Assembly (NCBI GenBank): GCA_015039365.1
Contig: WION01000793.1
Span: forward strand, 1-15,633
DNA: 15,633 bases
DNA from: Amanita rubescens
Taxonomy: Eukaryota > Basidiomycota > Agaricomycetes > Agaricales > Amanitaceae
Direction of reading: 5' to 3'
Notes under the pieces: model-generated
The model's input: only the letters and a program-made list of their open reading frames with translations
Databases searched by the model: none
What the model was told of the DNA's origin: nothing
Position numbers and translations under genes: made by a program
Shown here: positions 8,924 to 15,633 of the stretch, piece after piece
Position numbering within the stretch: position 1 is the stretch's first letter
Layout of the letters: each line of letters opens with the position of its first letter

Positions 8924-10364
8924 GCACCTAAGTTTCAAATACATGAAAACCTACAGAATCGCATGGAAGAGGGCCAACTTACTGTTTGGGGTGTATTTGC
9001 CTGTCCACACCGTCGATCCCATCTATTCACTTCCTCTCGACTGATGTAGTAATCACCGGGCGGTGAACGCGAGTCTCGCCACTCAGATTTACATGGCTTC
9101 AAAGGGTTATCACCGGAATCGTTGGTTCGTCGAAGGCGTTTGAGAGAGTTGTTGCCATCCATAGTTATGAGCATTTCAAAAACTAATTTATCTTCTCCTT
9201 CGAGTTTATATGAGCAGGCGGGGCAAGTGTTTTTCAGGCGCCATTGATCATCATCGCAGTGCAAGATTCTAAGTACTTCTTTACGAGTTGATTCAAGCAT
9301 TTCAAGGTAAAGGTCGAAGGCGACTGAGAAATGGTTATAATAGGAAGCACGAGGTGGAATCTGTCACAATAGTTAGAGACGAGAAAGAAGCCCGAGTGAA
9401 AAGTACTTGCCCCCAGCATATCCATGATACCCTTAACAAAGGGTTGAACTGTCAGGTAAGGACATCGACACCGTAAATTCTTGAATATATCCAATGTACG
9501 GATCGAGATTGCATACTTTGGGGCGAATGGAGCAGAGGGGATCATGCCTTGATGAACGAGCGCCGCAGCAATCCCCTTATCAGTTGACAGTATTGCGTAT
9601 GTAACAGAGCGACACGCTGAGTGGATATCAATATCTCAATCATTTCAAGCAGTTTAATGAGGAGCTTACCAAATAAATCGAACAACACAACTGAACTCTC
9701 TCCCTCGGCCGATACATTTCTAGGATCAGGCGCTAACCCATCCTCGTGCCCTGTGTCCCTATTCCGGTAACTCCAGTCCATGTATGCATCAACAATAACC
9801 TTCATTTGCTTTCTAAACCCTTGATGAAGACGTTCACTCCTATCCCGACGCGTACGGTGGTCTGGCTTCCGTCGCCTGCACAGCTTTATAATGAGTTTAT
9901 GATAATAGTAATGGAAAGTGCTCACGTTGCCGCTCTTATTTCTTGACATAGCGTCACGTAGAAGTCGTTTGGCTCTACGGTTGTTGATGCCTGGGCAAAT
10001 GTGTCAGGAATAAAAGCCGAGTTGTCGTCCATAACCCAATCTGAGTCTGCATCATCTAACTCCACCGTGCCATGCTTTGTTATAAGATCACTGGCATGCT
10101 TCGCCGCAACGCGCGCTGTAGTTAACGTCAATGAGTGACAACCAAAATAATAATCACTATGAACCCACCAATCTTATATTGTCTGAAACGTGCTTCATTT
10201 TCTGACCGCCGCCTGTCTAAACCTTTGGGGAGTAGTGACTTCTGCAGAGACTTGATGACAGTGCCTTGCCCAGAGAACGTCCGGAATTTTTTTGACGACG
10301 AGGACCTTTGATGCGCTGGCATGATACAAGTTTGATGGAAAAAAAAAAGAAAGAAAGTACGGCA

Positions 10365-10377
10365 CACGTGACACGTG
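10365..10377 (-). promoter_or_regulatory. Paired CACGTG boxes upstream of the transposase
   Basis: CACGTG occurs at 10365-10370 and 10372-10377, 43-55 bp upstream of the transposase start codon (10322, minus strand). The same palindrome occurs in both inverted repeats (5821-5826, 15329-15334) and in the divergent promoter (12669-12674). In fungi CACGTG is bound by bHLH factors. Whether it drives these genes is inference. Confidence 0.4.
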
Positions 10378-10441
10378 ACCGGTGGTGATTGACCACGATA
10401 TGATATATGATAAGAAATTATGCCAGAACATATTACATTAC

Positions 10442-10647
10442 ATGGCGACCATGTGGAAATCTGAAGAAGAGAGTGTAGATCAGTGTGCAGACGGAGGTCA
10501 ACTAAAAATGACAACTGCTGGAGTGACAGGTAAGGCTTAGTACTATACGTTGTTCTTTGCAATCGGTAGAAGAAACTCATACTTACTTCAAGTTGATTTC
10601 CAGGCAGGTATGTGGCTCATCGCAATCAGTCTAAGAAACCAAGCTAA
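10442..10647 (+). CDS. Possible small two-exon gene, 43 residues
   Basis: An ATG at 10442 opens a frame of 29 codons rich in Glu and Thr (MATMWKSEEESVDQ), followed by a GTAAGG donor. A pyrimidine-rich acceptor TTGATTTCCAG ends at 10603, giving a 74-nt intron. The second exon adds 14 basic residues and a TAA at 10645-10647. It would be transcribed away from the transposase, from the same CACGTG-containing interval. I recognise no family, and a frame this short can arise by chance. It could equally be an untranslated leader. Confidence 0.2.
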
Positions 10648-10776
10648 TTTGCAATATGCAAAGCAATGAAGGTACAAGTATCATCTCGATATAGACGAGG
10701 CAGCAATAGAGTCGGCGGCCTTCAATAGTGTAAGACTCTAGTAGCCTCGTGGTTGTACTACTACGTTGTCAATTTT

Positions 10777-11170
10777 ACAACTGGAGCCCATAGCCTCAAC
10801 TTAACAATTCATCTTAGACTCTCGCGCACCCACAGCGCTACTTTATATTGTCACACAATGGCAGGCGTGCAATAATCAGACTTCGGGCGCGTATCACACA
10901 TATAACTTTGCACATCGTGACATCGCCGCCTCACATTACCCCTTTCCCCCTTTTTATTCCGTATCAATTACTAACAACTGGAGCCCATAGCCTCAACTTA
11001 ACAATGAGTCATCTTAGACTCTCACGCACCCACAGCGCTACTTTATATTGTCACACAATGGCAGGCGTGCAATAATCAGACTATCACACATATACTTTGC
11101 ACATCGTGACATCGCCGCCTCACATTACACTCATTACCCTTTCCCCCTCTTTATTCCGTATCAATTACTA
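10777..11170 (+). repeat. 197-bp tandem duplication between transposase and hybrid-binding gene
   Basis: Copy 1 is 10777-10973 and copy 2 is 10974-11170. Both start ACAACTGGAGCCCATAGCC and end CCGTATCAATTACTA. The copies are close to identical except for a 3-bp insertion, an 11-bp deletion and an 8-bp insertion in copy 2 that happen to cancel, keeping both at 197 bp. No coding frame crosses the unit. It sits in the about 1-kb spacer 5' of the transposase (minus strand) and 3' of the hybrid-binding gene. Confidence 0.92.
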
Positions 11171-11331
11171 GCCATGCCTTAGTTCTTACAGATGTTGTTA
11201 AATAGGAACTTTGCCGTGTCAACTTTTGCATCATCACAACCATACAGTAAATAAAGGGCAAGAACGAGATCATTACACAAATGGTTCGTGACGGGTACAG
11301 TTCTGCATATTTCTATACAACTTCTACCTAG

Positions 11332-12627
11332 TTAATGTAGACTCATCATGTATTCCACGTAAACATTATTGGCTTCTTCGCGCTGAAACGATCAGAAGAA
11401 GGCCGATGCGGAAGTGCGTTCGGCCAAAGGGGCTTCGGAGGTCAGTCCTGGGGGTGCCTCGGAGGCAGAGAGGGTGCCGAATGCGAAGGTGAATGAGTGG
11501 AAGGTGTCCGAAGCACCGAGGAACGAAGGGAATGAAAGGAATCGAACTCGGAGCAGTAATGGGGTGATAATTCGCTAACTACAACTACGTACACAATGGT
11601 ATATATACTACGGAGGCACGAGGTGACCATGTGATGAATCCTGCACCGAGTCCGAGGCCTGTGCATGCGTCCGAACACAAACGATCATCCTCCGGGATCG
11701 AGCATAGGCTCGGAGTGCTTCGGGGAGCTTCGGAAGGTTTCGGAGATCGGTTCCAACGTAGCCGGAATCGGCTCGTTACAGCGCGACCCGAACGGGTAAA
11801 ACGCGCCACCTCTATTGCCCATCGCTTCGAGTGCAATCTCACTAAAGGAAATGAAATGAGTTCTTTTGTTTGATAAAGATGGTGCCCGCCCACCGTGTAG
11901 GATAAACCCCTGGTCTAGCACCCTGCAGTACGGTCCACCATTCTGAGTTGTTAGTATTCGGCTCCCGCGGGTCTTGATACAATCTGCGACTGGAAGTTGA
12001 ACTCCGGGTTTGTTCGAAGCTGCTAGAAGCGGATGAGCCATGCCTTTGATTGCTATTCGCTTGTCTAGTGACTTGCACGGCAGGGGGTCGGACATCCCGG
12101 ACGAGACAATTGGGGTGGGGGAAGAAGGAGCCGTTGACATCTGACTCGGTGTGTTAGTCAGCGAACGGCCTTGAGGCTGTGTTCGTGCCTGAGCGCCGGG
12201 ATCTGGGACGATTTCTAAAAAATTGGGCGGCAGAGGTGGTAAATCGCCGACATTCTGCCATAACTCCTCCTCCTGGACATGCGTGTCCCAACAATCCAGG
12301 GCCTCTTCAAGGGTCCTGAAAGATTCATGACTGTTTCCAGAGAAACGGTTGATTTGCGCATTACACTCCCCCCTGTTATTCTCTTAGTAATCAACTTAGA
12401 TGAAGAATTTCACCAATGTACCATGTAAGAAAAATTCCAGTTCTCCGACCTCTCGTTACAACATAAAATTTTTTTGCCTCGTAGGCACGAGGGGATCGAA
12501 GATTCAGATTGACGAGATTTGCTGCCACCGAGTCCACAGTAGGCTGTGTGGTACTAGTAGCTTGAGTACCTCGGGGCCTATTTTGCGTCGAATGGGTGGG
12601 CTGAGTAGGGGGCCTTGAACGGTTCAT
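11332..12627 (-). pseudogene. Protein with two RNase H1-type hybrid-binding domains, interrupted by a solo LTR
   Basis: The start chosen is the ATG at 12627. Exons: 12627-12422, 12372-11894, then 11841-11781 joined across the LTR to 11379-11332 (TAA). Introns 12373-12421 (49 nt) and 11842-11893 (52 nt) have GT-AG ends. Domain 1 (about residues 54-97) has FYVVTRGRRTGIFLTWGEC, strikingly like the N-terminal RNA/DNA-hybrid-binding domain of RNase H1, including the conserved aromatic and Trp positions and the FRTLEEAL end. A Pro/Ser/Thr-rich linker leads to domain 2 (WWTVLQGARPGVYPT, then FGSREEAN). No RNase H catalytic domain follows, so it would bind rather than cut hybrids. The exons sum to 794 nt, one short of a whole frame: the linker switches frame around 12080-12140, best explained by a 1-nt deletion or a missed intron. 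Confidence 0.85.
11384..11780 (-). mobile_element. Solo LTR, 397 bp, in the hybrid-binding gene
   Basis: Reverse-complement sister of the LTR at 8508-8904. On the minus strand it begins TGTAACGAGCCGATTCCGG and ends GATCGTTTCA. It is flanked by GCGC on both sides (11380-11383 and 11781-11784). It splits the second hybrid-binding domain between FGSR and EEAN, and deletion with one GCGC copy restores that frame precisely. A TATATATA box lies at 11600-11608. Only the LTR remains, so the full element was probably lost by recombination between its two LTRs. Confidence 0.94.
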
Positions 12628-12761
12628 GGATGTTGAAAACACAGGATTGAACACGTTGTGTTAGAACTCACGTGCCATAGATTCACAGAAGTTGACTTTC
12701 TGAGTATGTAAGTCTTAGTCAACCGTTATTCGTTCATTCGTCGGAGGCAGAGTCTGCGCTC
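12628..12761. promoter_or_regulatory. Divergent promoter region between two transposon genes
   Basis: Only 134 bp separate the start codons of the minus-strand hybrid-binding gene and the plus-strand gene at 12762, so the two probably share control sequences. It contains CACGTG (12669-12674). No clear TATA box is seen. The sharing of control is inference from spacing. Confidence 0.5.
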
Positions 12762-14998
12762 ATGCCCCCCCACAGCTCTCCTCATCCAAATGATGAGAAC
12801 CATAGGCCTCCAACGTCCCAGTCTCGATCATCTATTTTAAATCCTGTGAATGTCATTCAACCAACTTTTCAACCCAAAAATGCGTCGAGAAATACCTCCA
12901 GAGACAGCAACCTCAAAATTGGGCAAACTGTCAAAGATAGGTTGCTAGTACCTGTTTATTCTCAGAATAGGCAGGACACGGCGCAGAGTTTCACCCCGGC
13001 TCAAGTCTCGAAAACTGCCCACCCACCGAACACCACTTTCCCACAATATTCGGGACTAAACAAACCAGCAAATGTACAGTCGCACAGGAATGGATTTCTG
13101 TACTCCCCAGCTCCGGGCCCAGGACTGCGACAAGTTACGGTCCCAGATAGCTTAGGAGACAATGAGCCTAGCCGGCGCGCTTTGCGCCCTATGCTGGTAC
13201 CAAACATTCAGGTATTGAGATCCAATCTGAACATTAATTGGAGGCTAATGTCAGCTGAATAGCATAGGAACGACAAAGTAAATTACTCACTTGACAACGC
13301 GAGCTTGAATGCGGCTGATGCTACTAGCAATAGTGGCAGTCGCAGTGGCAATCCAACCACGGCGCACAGCAGCGTAGCTGAAGGTGATCGCCACGATGTA
13401 CAGACTGGAGACGGCGAAGACGAACCAGAGATGAGAGGTGGCTGCGACGGCACTACCGGAGATGATATCATCCGTCCTAATTTGGGAATAGCCGAATCCG
13501 AATCGACAATGTGGGCGTTACGAAACCCTGGGAAACCTGTGCGGCCTGCTCGTCATCGCGCCTCGAGGCCAAAAACAGCGGCTGAGAAGATATCGTCTAA
13601 AATGAGGTCTGAACGCTCCATGCAGGATAAGCGAAACTTGCATCAAGCTGTCACTAATGTTCAGAACTACTGCAAGCAGCAGGCCGAGGAGATCGCGAAA
13701 GAATTTGAAAAGAAGCCAGAATACATCCACCGCCTCATTCATTCCGCCTCCATCTTCAAAGCAACTCGTAACCCAACTCTCTTCAATGCGTTGGTTCATC
13801 AAAAAGCTAAAGAAATCAATGCCGGTGCGTCGTGGATGATTTTTGCCTACCTGCCGTGTTTACTGACTCGTAATTTTCAGATCTTCCAGAAGGACAGCAT
13901 ATGCACCTTTCTGACATTCAAACGCTAGTCCACGATGAGCTCTTGGAACGCGAAATAACCGAAGCTGAAAAAGAGAGTGCTCTCAAGGAGCTGCAAGAAC
14001 ACCGTGAGACCAAGACGAAGGGAGCGCGCGCCTCGAATCTTGCCGCTGCACAAGACCTGAGAAGTACCTTGCTTCATATCGATACCGAGGTGAGTCTTTT
14101 CTCAAAATGCGTAGCCGGTACTGATTCCCTAGTACAGCTCGGCAACTTACATGAACGTACCGGCTCATACGGCTTCACCATGGTCTCGAGAGGCCATGTG
14201 CATGATAAGGGTATTCCGGGCTGGGCGGCATCTGCGGATGCTACTCTTTTCATCAGGGAGGTTCTCAAGATGGACGTATGGGATTTGCTGAAGAAGTTCG
14301 AGCTGTGGGCCGTGACTCGGGAATACCATATGTTACAGTTGTCTTCTTTTTGTTTTGTTTTTTTCTCAGGTTTTTTTATAGATCCTACCCTGGAAACACT
14401 TCTATCGATGCGCACAGAATGCGCAACACTCATAACGGACGGGCTCAGTTGCGTGTCAGAATCCATCATTGTTCTTTGGCTGACTGTAGACTTAGGGTCG
14501 ATCACGGGCAGTAAAAAAGTCATCATGAACTACGCCAATTACGACACTGCCATCATGCAGAAATACAACGTGCGGCTCAACGGCTGGCCGGCAACCATCA
14601 CCTTCGCCTCGCCTCATCATATCTGCACTATCGATGAGATTCGGCTTTTGCGGTACCATCTACTTGAAAAAACTTGCAAGTGGGTCAAGCTCACGAGGGA
14701 AGAAGTCAAGAGGCACATGGATGAATATGCTGCCAAGGTTGGAACCGGGGCTGCAGGTCGTAGGCGGAAGGTCCGTGCAGACAAGGGGAAGCCGAGGAAG
14801 AGACGGAGAGTGGCAGTCGAGGATGAGGAGGATATCGACGAAGACGAGAATGAGGACAATGACGCAGTGGGGGGAATGTCAAGCCTCGGTGCCTCGAGGC
14901 GTAGCCTGCGCGCTAACAAGTACAAGAGCCAACCGGTCGTCAACAGCAAATCAGACAACAAGTCCGACGGCAGCGGTGATGCATATGAAGATGAATAG
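12762..14998 (+). CDS. KDZ-transposon accessory protein with basic/acidic tail, function unknown
   Basis: The start chosen is the ATG at 12762 following the divergent promoter. Introns that join frames cleanly are 13212-13262 (51 nt), 13825-13880 (56), 14090-14137 (48) and 14448-14489 (42). The N-terminal about 250 residues are low-complexity and Pro/Ser/Thr/Asn-rich. A Lys/Arg-rich helical part follows (AAEKISSKMRSERSMQDKR), then a conserved-looking core: ERTGSYGFTMVSRGHVHDKG, WDLLKKFELWA and KKVIMNYANYDTAIMQKYNV. The tail has a nuclear-localisation-like KGKPRKRRR and an acidic run. I recall this core from hypothetical proteins repeated across Agaricomycete genomes, but have no functional name for it. 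Around 14312-14381 there is an intron-like pyrimidine run ending CTCAG, but no donor fits in phase; the frame stays open through it. Exons as listed give 679 residues. Confidence 0.75.
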
Positions 14999-15106
14999 TG
15001 AACCCCGTTTTTTTTCTTACATTTTTTTCATACATATACCATACATATATACCTTCCGTAATGTCATATTTGGGACTGCACAGATTGATGATGACTCGCA
15101 GGTTTT
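14999..15106. other. Short 3' spacer before the right inverted repeat
   Basis: AT-rich sequence with runs of T and ATACATATAC-like words, presumably the 3' untranslated region of the plus-strand gene. No terminator or poly(A) signal is clear enough to mark. Confidence 0.5.
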
Positions 15107-15377
15107 GTTATTGTCATATCAGGAAATTGAACCACCTGCCTAAAATAGTAGACTTGGTCTCAGCTCTGCGAATGGCTGATTATATAATGCCGGACCATTC
15201 CGTAGGCCGGTATAGGTTGGTAACATCGAGTACATTGTGTAAAAGTCAAAAAAAAAGCAAAGTCATACGTACTTTTATTCGTTTAAGCGTATTAATTCGA
15301 AAATGCCCTCCAAATGAAGAAGGAGGGACACGTGATGTCCCTGTCTAATTAAAGGTTTTTGATGGGCTGATCAGGTG
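15107..15377 (-). repeat. Right terminal inverted repeat
   Basis: Reverse complement of the left repeat, about 271 bp with one copy of the 70-bp block. In the outer 200 bp I count about eight differences from the left end, five or so being transitions. It keeps the GGGACA/TGTCCC hairpin and CACGTG (15329-15334). The outermost bases are CAGGTG reading into the flank. Confidence 0.93.
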
Positions 15378-15385
15378 CGTTTAAC
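15378..15385. repeat. 8-bp target-site duplication of the KDZ transposon, right
   Basis: Exact second copy of CGTTTAAC, directly outside the right inverted repeat. Confidence 0.95.
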
Positions 15386-15543
15386 AGATTTGCCTATCAG
15401 TGGGCCTGTACGTGGTTGCTGTGAATCCGACGCTTAGGCCATTGACAGTGGCTACCGCTACTACTCCTTTTATCAGGTATGTTTGTTCATTCATCCTGAG
15501 CACGTCTATATGCTCATAACGAATATCACAGCTTCGTGAGTAA
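15386..15543 (+). pseudogene. Right part of the reading frame interrupted by the KDZ transposon
   Basis: Joined to the left part through one CGTTTAAC, the frame continues RLTDLPISGPVRGCC, meets a TAG at 15435-15437, then runs AIDSGYRYYSFYQ to a good intron (GTATGT...TCACAG, 15477-15531) and ends LRE-stop at 15541-15543. With the TAA on the left side this makes two in-frame stops, so the locus was probably already decaying, or part of it is mis-assigned. No family is recognised. Nothing further can be supported in 15544-15633. Confidence 0.25.
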
Positions 15544-15633
15544 ACCCTAAAAGTTGTTGCCCTGCATGCCCTTAGTTGAGTGTCCAGTCGCGGCCACTTC
15601 CTCTTGCTCTTCCCATCACCCGCTGCCGAAAAG

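Larger units (their letters stand above)
6150..10322 (-). pseudogene. KDZ transposase with N-terminal cysteine cluster, interrupted by nested solo LTRs
   Basis: Ten exons can be placed: 10322-10169, 10115-9926, 9875-9670, 9616-9411, 9360-8983, then 8927-8924 joined to 8169-8010, 7962-7586, 7531-7312, 7258-6936 and 6883-6150. They total 2,952 nt, so 983 residues with no internal stop seen. Introns are 47-55 nt; the one at 9361-9410 is GC-AG (GCAAGT...ACAG), the rest GT-AG. Landmarks: DRSERLHQGF in the third exon, LRCRCPYL (about residue 233), NTCPACSYKLEGE (about 298) and MDGNNSLKR (about 320) of the CxC region; then FDETGIFLSLCRHGF (about 406), GIGYDIGC (about 457), SFHGHAHNQLCQL (about 487) and GLEDLEGCERFFSKS (about 510) of the RNase H-fold KDZ domain, a coiled-coil-like C-terminal half and an acidic tail. 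Probable acidic active-site residues are D407, D457 and a Glu near 511-517 (inference). The 750-bp nest of LTRs after residue 379 disables it. Confidence 0.92.
5778..15377 (-). mobile_element. Complete 9.6-kb KDZ DNA transposon with three genes
   Basis: The element is bounded by long inverted repeats starting CACCTGAT(T/C)AGCCCATC and by the exact duplication CGTTTAAC. Its length is 9,600 bp. Gene order from the left end: KDZ transposase (minus), about 1 kb of intergenic DNA with a 197-bp tandem duplication, a hybrid-binding-domain gene (minus), a 134-bp divergent promoter, and a plus-strand gene ending 109 bp before the right inverted repeat. Three solo LTRs are inserted in the two minus-strand genes. 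The strand given is that of the transposase. About eight differences are visible over the first 200 bp of the two inverted repeats, so the copy is not brand new. Confidence 0.93.

Noticed and set aside
8504..8927. A terminal-inverted-repeat element running from TGTAACGTGTCGATTCCGG to CCGATTCCAGC...CGTTACA
   Set aside because: The inverted look comes from two LTRs of related families inserted in opposite orientation; the CCGG duplication and the equal 397-bp sister copy show that the unit is an LTR.
14617..14961. Minus-strand Ser/Leu-rich frame of 114 codons
   Set aside because: Antisense shadow of the Glu/Asp/Lys/Arg-rich tail of the plus-strand gene.
1..15633. Search by eye for tRNA and rRNA genes
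   Set aside because: No cloverleaf with a proper T-loop or rRNA core sequence was recognised; this was only a visual scan, so a tRNA-scan program could overturn it.

Overview
The window looks like transposon-rich chromosomal DNA from a mushroom-forming basidiomycete (Agaricomycetes). The signs are many short spliceosomal introns (about 42-64 nt, CTAAC/CTGAC-like branch sites), a KDZ-type transposase with an N-terminal cysteine cluster, a Tad-like LINE tail, and a proteinase K-like subtilase cut into many small exons. All assignments are from reading the sequence; no database search was possible.

Left part. Positions 1-1650 are AT-rich and non-coding, packed with short hairpins, with two candidate LTRs (79-508 and 1249-1617). 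From about 4160 down to 1657 the minus strand carries a multi-exon S8 subtilase gene. It is broken by a 5'-truncated LINE (1883-2445, plus strand) with a 13-bp target duplication just before the catalytic serine, by a 134-bp insertion between the Asp and His motifs, and apparently by an Asp-to-Asn change. Positions 4166-5400 hold no gene I can support.

Main part. A complete 9,600-bp KDZ DNA transposon occupies 5778-15377. It has about 271-bp terminal inverted repeats (the left one carries an extra 70-bp copy of an internal block) and an exact 8-bp target duplication CGTTTAAC. It holds three genes: (1) a ten-exon KDZ transposase on the minus strand (10322-6150), whose exons sum to 2,952 nt, an open frame of 983 codons plus stop, once nested LTRs are ignored; (2) a minus-strand gene (12627-11332) for a protein with two RNase H1-type hybrid-binding domains; (3) a divergently transcribed plus-strand gene (12762-14998) for a protein with a basic/acidic tail, of a type I associate with Agaricomycete repeats.

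Three solo LTRs of related families have landed inside genes 1 and 2: a 349-bp LTR (8174-8923) in the transposase, a 397-bp LTR (8508-8904) nested within it, and a 397-bp sister LTR (11384-11780) in the hybrid-binding gene. Their 4-bp duplications are CCGG, GCGC and GCGC/GTGC, all CpG-centred or one transition away. Removing each LTR with one duplication copy restores the local host frame, so the element was probably intact before the LTRs arrived. The KDZ element itself interrupts an unrecognised plus-strand reading frame that continues on both sides of it.
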